From NCBI RefSeq assembly GCF_049889055.1, contig NZ_JBLTWO010000005.1, forward strand, positions 186,001-250,000: a stretch of DNA of 64,000 bases. Direction: 5' to 3'. This stretch comes from Rhizorhabdus sp049889055 (GTDB lineage: Bacteria; Pseudomonadota; Alphaproteobacteria; Sphingomonadales; Sphingomonadaceae). The notes under the pieces are model-generated. The model did no database searches. It had not been told where the DNA came from and saw nothing but the letters and a program-made list of their open reading frames with translations. Both the position numbers and the translations under genes were made by a program. Shown here in pieces: positions 27,075-37,110 of the stretch (its first letter is position 1; each line of letters begins with the position of its first letter).

Positions 27075-27959
27075 TTAGCCCTTGAGCACTTCCGCCAGGG
27101 TCGTGCCCAGTTCGGACGGGCTGGCCGCGACCTTGATCCCGGCCGCTTCCATGGCCGCGATCTTGTCCTCGGCGCCGCCCTGGCCGCCCGAGACGATCGC
27201 ACCGGCATGGCCCATGCGACGGCCCGGAGGCGCGGTGCGACCCGCGATGAAGCCAGCCATCGGCTTCTTGCGACCGCGCTTGGCCTCGTCACGCAGGAAC
27301 TGCGCGGCTTCTTCTTCGGCGGAACCGCCGATTTCGCCGATCATGATGATCGACTTGGTTTCGTCGTCGGCCAGGAACAGCTCCAGGACGTCGATGAAAT
27401 TGGTGCCGTTGACCGGGTCGCCGCCGATGCCGACCGCAGTGGTCTGGCCCAGGCCGATGGCCGAGGTCTGGAACACCGCTTCATAGGTCAGCGTGCCCGA
27501 GCGCGACACCACTCCGACGGAGCCCTTCTTGAAGATCGAGCCCGGCATGATGCCGATCTTGCACTCGTCAGGGGTCAGGACGCCCGGGCAGTTCGGACCG
27601 ATCAGGCGCGACTTGGAACCCTGCAGGGCACGCTTCACCCGGATCATGTCGATCACGGGAATGCCCTCGGTGATGCAGACGATCAGCGGAACTTCCGCGT
27701 CGATCGCCTCGAGGATCGAGTCGGCGGCGAAGGGCGGCGGCACGTAGATGACACTGGCGTCGGCGCCGGTGGCCGCGACAGCCTCATGCACGGTGTCGAA
27801 GTTCGGCAGGCCGATATGGGTGGTGCCACCCTTGCCCGGCGTCACGCCGCCGACCATCTGCGTGCCATAGGCCAGCGCCTGCTCGGTGTGGAACGTGCCG
27901 GTGTTGCCGGTCATGCCCTGCGTGATGACCTTGGTATTCTTGTTGACCAGGATACTCAT
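27075..27959 (-). CDS. sucD: Succinyl-CoA synthetase alpha subunit
   Basis: A 294-residue subunit that binds CoA and is phosphorylated on the catalytic His of GHAGAI (about residues 251-256). The N-terminal Rossmann part has TGNTGTFHTEQA. It pairs with the beta subunit SucC to make ATP or GTP from succinyl-CoA. sucC, usually adjacent upstream, is missing here; the preceding gene on the strand is mdh. Confidence 0.96.
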   Translation of the reverse strand: MSILVNKNTKVITQGMTGNTGTFHTEQALAYGTQMVGGVTPGKGGTTHIGLPNFDTVHEAVAATGADASVIYVPPPFAADSILEAIDAEVPLIVCITEGIPVIDMIRVKRALQGSKSRLIGPNCPGVLTPDECKIGIMPGSIFKKGSVGVVSRSGTLTYEAVFQTSAIGLGQTTAVGIGGDPVNGTNFIDVLELFLADDETKSIIMIGEIGGSAEEEAAQFLRDEAKRGRKKPMAGFIAGRTAPPGRRMGHAGAIVSGGQGGAEDKIAAMEAAGIKVAASPSELGTTLAEVLKG

Positions 27960-28010
27960 GTGCCTGTCGAACCTTCCTTATGCCTTGGGGAGGCGTGTCC
28001 CTGAAATCGA

Positions 28011-28973
<963 letters not shown>

Positions 28974-29277
28974 CCGACTCCTCCGACATGAAGATCGTTT
29001 AGGGAGGCGGCCGCGCGCACGCGGACGCCCGAAGTGCGACGCCCGCTTAGCTCCGTGATCCCGAAGGGGCAACTATTGCATGGGCATGGCGGACAAGTTT
29101 TTTGGAGAGGCGACAAAGCTGCGTTTGGGCGCTCGGTGGTGCCACCGCTGGAGTACCCGCCTTCAAGAGAGGAGCCCGTGCACCGGCGCTCGGGCGCGCC
29201 ACTGCATCGGTGCCGTGGCGGGAGACTCATCCTGCCAATTGAAGTAGATATCCCTAGGGGAAACGGGGGAGTGGACC
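28974..29277. other. Divergent spacer between mdh and the CHAT-protein gene
   Basis: About 300 bp with outward genes on both sides, so it should contain both promoters. I see ribosome sites for both genes and a loose GCACCG/CGGTGC inverted pair near 29179-29212, but no promoter I would defend. Confidence 0.4.
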
Positions 29278-32208
29278 ATGCGTGCTTATATGCTGCTGGC
29301 GGCAGTCGCGAGTCTGTCGGCGGCCATGCTTGCTCCGGAGCGAGCCGGCTCGACGATCGCGAAGCCGTCGGCGGATACCCCGTCGATCGCTCAAAAGGCG
29401 AAGCTCGACCGCATGAAGAAGGCGGCTGACGACCTCGACGAGGGCGCCGATCCAGCCGCCTACCGCAAAGCATGGGAAGAGGTGCTCGCCTATGGCGCCA
29501 CCCTCTACCCGCCGGGTCATCCCGAGCTCGCATGGATCGAAGGCGAACTGGTCACCGCCGATTATCTGCAGGGCGACATCAAGGGCGCCCTCGCGCGCGC
29601 TGAGCGCCTGGGCACATTGCTCGACGCCGGTGGTGCTGCCTATCGCGACAGGCGGATGGAACTCGCCAATGGGCAGGTCGTCATTCTCATGACGCTGAGC
29701 GAGCATGACAAGGCGCGCAAGCTGGCGGCAGAGGTGCTGGAATGGCGCATCGCGACAAGTCGGGGCGAACCGAGCAGCAATGTCGCCGCCGCTTATTCCA
29801 ACCTCGCCAATGCCGAGTTCGAGTTCGGCAATTTCGACAGGGCGATCGAGCTGGTCCGCAAGGCCAATGCGGAAGACCGACGCCACGCGAAAATCCCGGT
29901 CAACGCAGCGCCGCGCTTCTCCAACCTGCCGACCTATCTGCTCCAGTCGGGCCGCTTGGAAGAGGCCGTCGAGCAGGCACGCATCACGCAGGAAACGCTC
30001 GAAGCGATTCTGCCCCCGGGACACCCCTATCTCGCGATCAATCTCAACACGCTTGCCCGTATCCTGCTCGCCCTGGGCCGCCCCGCAGAGGCGGAGGCAA
30101 TCGCGCGGAAGGCGGTGGATATCGCTGTCGCCCGCTTCGGCCAGAGCCAGCAGGCCGTCAGCTATATGGCGATGGTGTCGCAGGCCCTGACAGCGCAGGG
30201 GAAGGCGCGGGAGGCGACCGCTATCGCGCGCCAGGCGAGTGAAATCCTGACCAAGGCGCTGGGTCCCGATGCGCAGCGCACGCTGGTCGCGCGCGAGGGC
30301 GAAGCCGACGCCGTCGCTGCGTCCGGCGACCTCCAGCAGGCGGTCGCGATGGAGCGGGCAGTCGTCGCGGCGCGAGACGCCAAGCTGCCTCCTTTCCACC
30401 GCGACCGGATCATCGGCCGCGACCGGCTGGCAAGCTTGCTGTTCCGCCAGGGCGACATGGCAGCAGCGACCGCGGCCCAGCGCGAGGCGCAACATCTGCG
30501 CGCCACGACCTTCCCTGCGGACGACATTGCCACTCTGTCCGGCGAGGCGAGGCTCGCCGCGATAGAGATACGCAGCGGCGACCGCGCCGGCGGGCTGCGG
30601 CGGGTCGAGGCGACCGGCCAGATGCTCGACGAACGCCTCGCCCGCCTGCGCGCGACCGGCGCCCGCCGTTCGGGGCTCGAACTCGAAATCCGCGCCGCTT
30701 ATGGCTGGGCGCTCGAGGCGGCGGTCGCGGCCGGCGACGAGGCGCTCGCCTTCCGTTTCGCCCAACGTCTGCTCGACAGCTCGGCGGGGCGGGCGGTGCG
30801 TGACGAGCTGGCCCGATCGGCAGCCGGCGACCCGCGCCTCGGCGAGTTGCTGCGCCAGCGGCAGGATGCGGCGATCGAACTGGAAGCGCTGCTCGACCGA
30901 CAACTGCGCCTCGCCGGGCGGGGTGCCGACAAGGCGCTGATCGACGAGGTCGCGCTCCAGCGCAAGGCGGCGGCCGGGCGGCTGGCGGAGAGCAGCGCGG
31001 CGCTGGCGGCCCAGGCACCGGAGCTGGCGGCGCCGGCCAGCGCGGTTCCCCTCGCGCTCGAACAGGCGCGCGGGGCTCTGCAACGCGACGAGGCGTTGCT
31101 GCTCGCGGCAGCGGGAGAACGCGGGCTGACCCTGCTTGCGATCAGCAGCGACGGCGTGGCGATGACCACCTCCCCCACGACGACGCAGGAGATTGCCGGC
31201 CTCGTCGCACGGTTGCGTGGCGGACTGGGCGGCCTTGCGGCGCAGACTCGCGCGGCGCTCGCCGATAGCCGGCCGACCAGCGCCTTCGACTTCGAGGCGT
31301 CCGCGCGTCTCCACGAAATTCTGTTTCCCGTCTCGATCCGGAAGGTCGTGGCCGGCAAGCACCGCCTGCTGATGGCGAGCAATGCCAGCCTGACCACCCT
31401 GCCCTTCGCGCTGCTCGCGCCGCGCCAGGACGCTCCCTCGCTCGCCCGCGCCCGCTGGCTGGTCCGCGATCATGTGCTGGTTACGCTGCCGTCGCTCCAC
31501 AGCCTGACCGCGCCGCGCCGGGATGCGCGCCCGCGCGAACTGCGCGGCTTCGTCGCGGTCGGAGCCCCCGATCTGGCGCCCAGCGGCACCGCGATGGCCT
31601 ATCGTTCGGCCGAGATGGCGCGCAGGGTCCGCGACTTGCCTTCGCTGCCCGCGACCGAACCCGAACTGCGCACGGTGGCGCTCGCGCTCGCCGCGCCGGA
31701 ACAGTCGATTCTGACCGGCAAGCTCGCGACCGAAGCGGCGGTGCGCGAAGCCGATCTGAGCCGCGCCAGCGTGCTCGCCTTCGCCACCCACGGGCTCATG
31801 GCGGGCGACCTCGACGGGCTCGACGAACCCGCGCTGGTGATGACGCCCGCCGCGCCCGACGACGGGCTGCTGACCGCGAGCGAGATCATGCGCCTGCGGC
31901 TATCGGCGGACTGGGTGATCCTGTCGGCATGCAACACCGCAGCCGGCGGCGGCAGCGACGACAGCGGCCTCGCCGGCATTGCCCGCGCCTTCCTCTACGC
32001 CGGCGGGCGCAACCTGCTCGCCTCGCACTGGGCGGTCCGCGACGATGCGGCGGCCTATCTGTCGGTCGAGACGGTCAAGCGCTATGGACGTGGCGCCGAT
32101 CCGGCGGGGGCGCTGCGCAAGGCGATGTTGCGGATGATCGATGGCAAGCCGTTCGACGGCGCAGACCAGCCGGTCAACTGGGCACCCTTCGTCTTCGTCG
32201 GGCGCTGA
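29278..32208 (+). CDS. Exported TPR-CHAT domain protein, caspase-like protease fold
   Basis: A 976-residue protein with a likely signal peptide (residues 1-24), a long series of helical repeats of TPR type (about 50-450; for example LAWIEGELVTADYLQGDIKGAL), an Ala-rich coiled linker (about 500-600) and a C-terminal CHAT domain (about 690-976). The caspase-like dyad is present: His838 in ATHG and Cys885 in SACNT. CHAT proteins are CD-clan peptidases; TPRs act as scaffold or substrate binding. A periplasmic location is unusual compared with CHAT proteases of defence systems such as Craspase. No substrate gene is recognisable next to it. Substrate and role are unknown. Confidence 0.9.
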   Translation: MRAYMLLAAVASLSAAMLAPERAGSTIAKPSADTPSIAQKAKLDRMKKAADDLDEGADPAAYRKAWEEVLAYGATLYPPGHPELAWIEGELVTADYLQGDIKGALARAERLGTLLDAGGAAYRDRRMELANGQVVILMTLSEHDKARKLAAEVLEWRIATSRGEPSSNVAAAYSNLANAEFEFGNFDRAIELVRKANAEDRRHAKIPVNAAPRFSNLPTYLLQSGRLEEAVEQARITQETLEAILPPGHPYLAINLNTLARILLALGRPAEAEAIARKAVDIAVARFGQSQQAVSYMAMVSQALTAQGKAREATAIARQASEILTKALGPDAQRTLVAREGEADAVAASGDLQQAVAMERAVVAARDAKLPPFHRDRIIGRDRLASLLFRQGDMAAATAAQREAQHLRATTFPADDIATLSGEARLAAIEIRSGDRAGGLRRVEATGQMLDERLARLRATGARRSGLELEIRAAYGWALEAAVAAGDEALAFRFAQRLLDSSAGRAVRDELARSAAGDPRLGELLRQRQDAAIELEALLDRQLRLAGRGADKALIDEVALQRKAAAGRLAESSAALAAQAPELAAPASAVPLALEQARGALQRDEALLLAAAGERGLTLLAISSDGVAMTTSPTTTQEIAGLVARLRGGLGGLAAQTRAALADSRPTSAFDFEASARLHEILFPVSIRKVVAGKHRLLMASNASLTTLPFALLAPRQDAPSLARARWLVRDHVLVTLPSLHSLTAPRRDARPRELRGFVAVGAPDLAPSGTAMAYRSAEMARRVRDLPSLPATEPELRTVALALAAPEQSILTGKLATEAAVREADLSRASVLAFATHGLMAGDLDGLDEPALVMTPAAPDDGLLTASEIMRLRLSADWVILSACNTAAGGGSDDSGLAGIARAFLYAGGRNLLASHWAVRDDAAAYLSVETVKRYGRGADPAGALRKAMLRMIDGKPFDGADQPVNWAPFVFVGR

Positions 32209-32214
32209 GAGCCT

Positions 32215-33345
32215 CTAGCCGGTGGCCTGCTCGTCGAGGCCGTGGCCGGCGGCGAGATAATCCTCGCTCTGCATCTCCATCAGCCGCGAGACGGTTCGCT
32301 CGAACTCGAACGCGCCGTCGCCATCGGGATAGAGCGCCTCGGGCTCGGCCGCAGCGGTCGCCAGCAGCTTCACCTTATGCTCGTAGAGCGCATCGATCAG
32401 CACCTTGAAGCGCGCCGCCTCGTTGCGGTTCTCCGGAGTCATCAGCGGGATGCCGACGATGATCACCGTGTGATAGTGGCGCGCGATCGCCAGATAGTCG
32501 GCCGCCCCCCGCGCCTCGGCGCAGAGCCGCTTGAACGAGAAGACCGCAACGCCCTTCAGGCTCTTCGGCACGTGCAGCGTCCGCCCGCCCTGCACCGCGA
32601 TGTCGGCCGTCGGGACATGCGCCTTGTCCTCGGGCGGGTAATCGGTGAGGCGGAAGAAGGCGTCCGCGACCGCCTTGGTCGCCTCCGGCCCAACGGGCGC
32701 ATACCAGACCGGAAAGCCGCCCAGCCGCTCGAGCCGGTAGTCGGTCGGCCCGTTGAGCGAGAGGACGTCGAGCCGCTGCTCGATCAGGTCGATGAAGGGC
32801 AGAAACAGCTGACGGTTGAGCCCGTCCTTGTAGAGGTCGCTCGGCGGGCGGTTCGAGGTCGTGACCACCGTTACGCCCGCATCGACGATCAGCCCGGTGA
32901 ACAGCCGGCTGAGGATCGCCGCATCGGCCATGTTGTTGACGACCATCTCGTCGAAGGCGAGCAGCTTCGCCTCGGCCGCGATCGCCTCGACGACGGGCGG
33001 GATCGGATCGCCCTTTTCCTTGGCGCGCTCGCCCCGCAGACGATCATGCACTTCGAGCATGAACTCGTGGAAGTGGACGCGCCGCTTGGAGCCGACCCGG
33101 ACGCAATCGAAGAACAGGTCCATCATCATGGACTTGCCGCGCCCCACCCCGCCCCACATGTAGAGGCCGCGCACCGGCGTCGGTGCCTTGCGCAGCATCC
33201 GCCACAGCAGGCTGCCCTTCGCCGGCCGCTCCTCCAGCGCGCGGGCGAGCGCATCGAGGCGGACGATCGTCTCACGCTGGTCGGGGTCGGCGCGCAATTC
33301 GCCCGCCGCCAGCATCTCCTCGTAGCGCGCAAGGACAGAGGTCAT
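32215..33345 (-). CDS. zapE: Cell division ATPase ZapE (AFG1/LACE1 family)
   Basis: A 376-residue AFG1-like ATPase with Walker A GGVGRGKSMMMD (about residues 74-85), Walker B KLLAFDEMVVNN and the conserved HFHEFMLEVH. In enterobacteria ZapE acts at the division ring under stress; the eukaryotic relative is a mitochondrial quality-control factor. It overlaps the thioesterase gene by 4 bp, so the two are translated together. Confidence 0.93.
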   Translation of the reverse strand: MTSVLARYEEMLAAGELRADPDQRETIVRLDALARALEERPAKGSLLWRMLRKAPTPVRGLYMWGGVGRGKSMMMDLFFDCVRVGSKRRVHFHEFMLEVHDRLRGERAKEKGDPIPPVVEAIAAEAKLLAFDEMVVNNMADAAILSRLFTGLIVDAGVTVVTTSNRPPSDLYKDGLNRQLFLPFIDLIEQRLDVLSLNGPTDYRLERLGGFPVWYAPVGPEATKAVADAFFRLTDYPPEDKAHVPTADIAVQGGRTLHVPKSLKGVAVFSFKRLCAEARGAADYLAIARHYHTVIIVGIPLMTPENRNEAARFKVLIDALYEHKVKLLATAAAEPEALYPDGDGAFEFERTVSRLMEMQSEDYLAAGHGLDEQATG

Positions 33346-33791
33346 CGGGCCTTGCGCACCGTGGCGATGAAGCTGGCGATCATGTCGCCCTCCTGATCGA
33401 TGACCCCGCGCAGGAACTTCATCCGCCCCGTCTCGCGCACCGTTTCGAGCAGCAGGTCGATCGGGCGGGCCAGGTCGGCGCCGCCCACAAACTGGGTCGA
33501 CAGGTCGACGGTCACCCCGCCGAGCGCCTTGTCGTCGCCGCAGGCGAGCGGGCCGACGAACAAAGCGACGTCGATGAAGGTCAGCAGAGCGCCGCCGTGC
33601 AAACCGCCGATCATGTTCGACAGCTGCTGCTGCGGCTGCATGCGCAGGCGGACACGCCCGTCGCCCTCGCAGCGGACCGCGAGTTCGCCCAGCAAGGTGT
33701 TGAAGCGGACGGCATCATGGCTGCGCCACAGATGCCATCCTTCGAGCTCGGGATGGGGCCGGACGCTGAAGGCGCTTGTCTCGTTCACCAT
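33342..33791 (-). CDS. PaaI-type hotdog thioesterase
   Basis: A 149-residue hotdog-fold protein with the family pattern NMIGGLHGGALLTFIDVAL and VTVDLSTQFVGGADL. Such proteins hydrolyse acyl-CoA thioesters; the substrate cannot be read from sequence. It overlaps zapE. Confidence 0.85.
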   Translation of the reverse strand: MVNETSAFSVRPHPELEGWHLWRSHDAVRFNTLLGELAVRCEGDGRVRLRMQPQQQLSNMIGGLHGGALLTFIDVALFVGPLACGDDKALGGVTVDLSTQFVGGADLARPIDLLLETVRETGRMKFLRGVIDQEGDMIASFIATVRKAR

Positions 33792-33834
33792 CAGCGTGCG
33801 GCGATCCCGGCAGCCGTCGTCAGAGCCGCGGGCG

Positions 33835-34620
33835 TCAGAGCTGGCGCTCGACGACCATCTTCTTGATCTCGCCGATCGCCTTGGCCGGGCTCAGGCCCTT
33901 GGGGCAGACATTGGCGCAGTTCATGATCGTGTGGCAGCGATAGAGGCGGAACGGATCCTCGAGCTCGTCGAGGCGCTCGCCGGTCATCTCGTCGCGGCTA
34001 TCGGCCAGCCAGCGATAGGCCTGGAGCAGGATCGCCGGACCGAGGAACTTGTCGCTGTTCCACCAGTAGCTCGGGCACGAGGTCGAGCAGCATGCGCACA
34101 GAATGCACTCGTAGAGGCCGTCGAGCTTCGCCCGATCCTCCGGCGACTGCAGCCGCTCCTTGCCCGACGGGTTCGGCGTGACCGTCTTCAGCCAGGGCTG
34201 GATCGACGCATATTGCGCATAGAAATGGGTGAAGTCGGGGACGAGATCCTTGATCACGTCCATGTGCGGCAGCGGGGTGATGCGGACCTCGCCCTTGCAA
34301 TCCTCGATCGCGGTCGTGCAGGCGAGGCCGTTCTTGCCGTTCATGTTCATCGAGCAGGACCCGCAAATGCCCTCGCGGCACGAGCGACGGAAGGTCAGCG
34401 AGGGGTCCAGCTCGCTCTTCATCTTGATGAGCGCGTCGAGCACCATCGGGCCGCACTCGTCGAGATCGATCTCGAACGTGTCGTAACGCGGGTTCTCGCC
34501 GCTGTCCGGATCGTAGCGATAGACCTTGAACGATTTGACGTCCTTGGCTCCGGGGGCGGCCTTGTGAACCTTGCCGCTCTTCTGGATCTTGCTGTTCTTC
34601 GGGAGAGAGAACTCAGCCAT
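33835..34620 (-). CDS. sdhB: Succinate dehydrogenase iron-sulfur subunit
   Basis: 261 residues from the ATG at 34620. It has the [2Fe-2S] cysteines CREGICGSC, then C-x2-C-x2-C (CILCACCSTSCP) and a final cluster near CHTIMNCANVCPKGL, for the [4Fe-4S] and [3Fe-4S] centres. It carries electrons from SdhA to ubiquinone. It is separated from sdhC-sdhD-sdhA by about 13 kb although on the same strand. Possible promoter elements TTGAGC and TATCGC with 17-bp spacing lie upstream (34640-34670). Confidence 0.96.
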   Translation of the reverse strand: MAEFSLPKNSKIQKSGKVHKAAPGAKDVKSFKVYRYDPDSGENPRYDTFEIDLDECGPMVLDALIKMKSELDPSLTFRRSCREGICGSCSMNMNGKNGLACTTAIEDCKGEVRITPLPHMDVIKDLVPDFTHFYAQYASIQPWLKTVTPNPSGKERLQSPEDRAKLDGLYECILCACCSTSCPSYWWNSDKFLGPAILLQAYRWLADSRDEMTGERLDELEDPFRLYRCHTIMNCANVCPKGLSPAKAIGEIKKMVVERQL

Positions 34621-34813
34621 GACTCGAAACCCCTGCCTTGATTGGGTTGCGCGATAGCGAATTGATCCGCGCTGCTCAACGCCCAAGCTAAACAAATATG
34701 ACCGAAAGCCGCCATCTTCCCCTTGGGGCGGGTGCAGCATGGCTCTCCCCTGTCGCCCGAAAACGCCACGAACCCGGCCTTGAACGGGTCGGGCGAACCG
34801 CTACAAGCCCGCA

Positions 34814-36349
34814 ATGTCCACCGACGCCGCGCCCGATCTGCCCCCAGGCTCCCGCCAGGTCGCCAAGGGCGCCGGCACCGCCCTGCTCGCCCGCGCGGGC
34901 GGGGTGGTCGAGATCATCTCGCAGCCTCTCTATGTGTGGCTGTTCGGCCTGCCCACCTATGGCCTCTACATGGTGCTATGGTCGGCGGTGAACCTGATCG
35001 AGAATTTCGCCGACCTCGGCATGACCAGCGCGCTGCAGCGCGTCGTGCCCCAGGCTAAGGACGATGCCGAGCGCGCGGGCCTGTTGCGCAAGGCGATGCT
35101 GCTGGGCCTCATCCCCTGCCTGCTGATCGCGCTGGGCGCGAGTCTTGCCGCGCAGCACATCGCCGAGTTGATGAACGTCGCCGCCAAGGACCGCGACAAG
35201 CTGGCGACCGGCATCGCGCTGTTCGCCTGGGCGCTGCCGCTCTGGGCCTATCTGGAGATCGCCACCTCGGCCCTGCGCGCGCGCAAAGCCTTCGGGCCGG
35301 AAATCCGCCTGCGCGTGATGTGGGAACAGGTGATGCGGATGGTCGCGGCCACCGCCTTCTGCCTGCTCGGCGCCGACACGCTGGGCCTGTTGATGGCGCA
35401 TCTCTGCTCGCTCGCGCTGACCTGCCTCTTCTCGACCCGGCTGCTCGCGCGCTATTATCGCCTCGATCTGGTCGTGAAGGGCGGCGGCAAGCGCGATCCC
35501 GAAATGACCATGCGGACGCTGCTCGCGGGTCTTGCCGTGCTGCCCAGCAATATCGTCAGCCGCCTGTTCGCCGATGCCCCCCCGCTGATCCTCAACGCGA
35601 TCATCCCCGGCGCGGGCGGGGCGAGCGCGGCCGGCCTGTTCGCCATCGCGCGCAAGCTGGCCAGCGGCGTCCAGCTGATCCGCCAGGCCTTTTCCTATGT
35701 GATGGCTCCGCTCGCCTCGGAAGCCGCGCGGCACGACCGCCGCCACATCCTCGAAATCTACGGCTTCGCCACCCGGCTGACGATCGCGGTGGCGACCCCG
35801 GTCGTCTGCACCATCGCCGGCGGCGGCCGCGCGCTGCTCGCCTTGTTCGGCTCGGCCGCCCAGCCCGCCTTCTTCGCGCTGGCCCTGCTCACCTTCACCC
35901 GCCTGATCGAGGCCGTCGCCGGACAGGCCGCCGCGATCCAGTCGGTTATCAGCCGCTACCACCATCCCCTGATCGGCAGCGCGATCGGCCTCGCAGCGGC
36001 GCTGGCCGTCGGCGCGCTGCTGCTGCCGCAGGGCGGGATGAACGGCATGGCGATCGCGGTCTCGACGGGCATCGCCATCTCGGTGTTGGCACCCATGGCC
36101 CAACTCTGGATCCACGACCGCCTCCACCCCTTCGCCCCGCCCTTCCTGCGGACGGCGGGCGTGTCGATCCTGGTCGGCGCGGGGATATTGGCCCTGTCGC
36201 AGGCGCTGTCGCCGTTCCACCATCTGGTGCGGATCGGGGTCGGAGTCCTGCTGCTGGCCGGCGGGATATGGCTGTCGGGCAGGCTCGGGCTGGGGCGCGA
36301 GGACAAGCTGGCGCTGGGGAAGACGGCGGAGCGGTTAAGGCTGGTGTGA
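34814..36349 (+). CDS. Polysaccharide/lipid-linked oligosaccharide flippase (Wzx/MATE-like)
   Basis: A 511-residue integral membrane protein with about twelve hydrophobic segments spread over its length and the N-terminal ARAGGVVEIISQPLYVWLFG typical of the polysaccharide-biosynthesis transporter group. It would move a lipid-linked glycan or headgroup to the outer face of the membrane. It stands divergent from sdhB. Downstream on the other side of the modification/nuclease genes come nucleotidyltransferase and CDP-alcohol genes that would make such a product. Substrate unknown. Confidence 0.85.
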   Translation: MSTDAAPDLPPGSRQVAKGAGTALLARAGGVVEIISQPLYVWLFGLPTYGLYMVLWSAVNLIENFADLGMTSALQRVVPQAKDDAERAGLLRKAMLLGLIPCLLIALGASLAAQHIAELMNVAAKDRDKLATGIALFAWALPLWAYLEIATSALRARKAFGPEIRLRVMWEQVMRMVAATAFCLLGADTLGLLMAHLCSLALTCLFSTRLLARYYRLDLVVKGGGKRDPEMTMRTLLAGLAVLPSNIVSRLFADAPPLILNAIIPGAGGASAAGLFAIARKLASGVQLIRQAFSYVMAPLASEAARHDRRHILEIYGFATRLTIAVATPVVCTIAGGGRALLALFGSAAQPAFFALALLTFTRLIEAVAGQAAAIQSVISRYHHPLIGSAIGLAAALAVGALLLPQGGMNGMAIAVSTGIAISVLAPMAQLWIHDRLHPFAPPFLRTAGVSILVGAGILALSQALSPFHHLVRIGVGVLLLAGGIWLSGRLGLGREDKLALGKTAERLRLV

Positions 36350-36424
36350 GGGATTAGGAAGAGAGTAAGCTTGATGTTGATCTGATGCTTGAAATAGATT
36401 CCGGCTTCGCTCTGGTATCAGTCG

Positions 36425-36442
36425 TTCCCGCGTCAGCGGGAA
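36425..36442. repeat. Palindrome at the edge of the modification/nuclease genes
   Basis: TTCCCGC-GTCA-GCGGGAA (36425-36442) lies between the converging flippase and nuclease genes. It resembles common sphingomonad REP-like palindromes and could also act as a bidirectional terminator. Confidence 0.45.
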
Positions 36443-36456
36443 AACGGACACCTTCC

Positions 36457-37110
36457 TCAAGCATCTGTCCCAGCCAATGACGGCTTCGAAAATAGCGCAT
36501 GGCGAAGTTCGATCTGTGAGCCAGTGCGTCGATTGTGCCTTGTTCGAAAGCGCTTAGTAGCGTCGATCGGCGCAAGGGGTGTGGGTCCCTCCGCGAGCGC
36601 GAGAGGAACATGACTGCTGATAGCGACTTCGATCCGAGAACGAGCGAAGGTTACGTCGCCGTCGAGAACGTAACCGAGCATGCACCCCACAGGCAGCTGC
36701 TCGGCATACTGCTCGGTGAGAAAACGCATCATTCCCTGGGTGACGTACACGGTAGCCAGGGAACTGCGGCTTCCGCCGTTGATCACATTGAGCCGCTTGC
36801 ACTCATAGGCCAAGTAGCGCTCCCGATCCCAGTCGAAGAGTACGGCGATGTCTATGATGCCCTTGCTGTATTTCGATCCGTCAACCGCTAGGCCGAACGG
36901 CTCGAACTGATACTCGACCCAATGGCATAACCGACGCACCACTGCATCCTTGGTCAGGCGATCGACGAGGTTGATAGTGATGTCATCTTCCCCTGGCTGT
37001 TCGGGAAGAACCGCCACGCACTCTGGCCACGCTGCCGCGATCCTCTCGATGAAGCGATCGTCGAACGAGACGAAATTGTCGACCCATCCCTGCACATCGC
37101 CGATCAGCAT
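36457..37110 (-). CDS. PD-(D/E)XK-like nuclease, partner of an N6-adenine methyltransferase
   Basis: 217 residues starting at the ATG that shares its A with the stop of the methyltransferase (TGATG at 37108-37112), so it is translationally coupled. The centre reads GIIDIAVLF (Asp87) and AYECKRL (Glu103, Lys105), a D-x15-E-x-K arrangement fitting the PD-(D/E)XK nuclease active site; Glu66 or Glu70 may be the upstream acidic residue. Later stretch YVTQGMMRF looks like the helix packing on that core. I do not recognise the family by name. It may cut unmodified DNA recognised by its partner. The open frame runs to 37239 inside the partner gene. Confidence 0.75.
   Translation of the reverse strand: MLIGDVQGWVDNFVSFDDRFIERIAAAWPECVAVLPEQPGEDDITINLVDRLTKDAVVRRLCHWVEYQFEPFGLAVDGSKYSKGIIDIAVLFDWDRERYLAYECKRLNVINGGSRSSLATVYVTQGMMRFLTEQYAEQLPVGCMLGYVLDGDVTFARSRIEVAISSHVPLALAEGPTPLAPIDATKRFRTRHNRRTGSQIELRHALFSKPSLAGTDA

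Noticed and set aside
29254..31791. 845-codon open frame antisense to the CHAT gene
   Set aside because: Arg/Gln/Gly-rich shadow frame over a well-supported gene.
36354..36611. 85-codon frame overlapping the nuclease gene end
   Set aside because: Overlaps the well-supported nuclease frame and the palindrome; no ribosome site.
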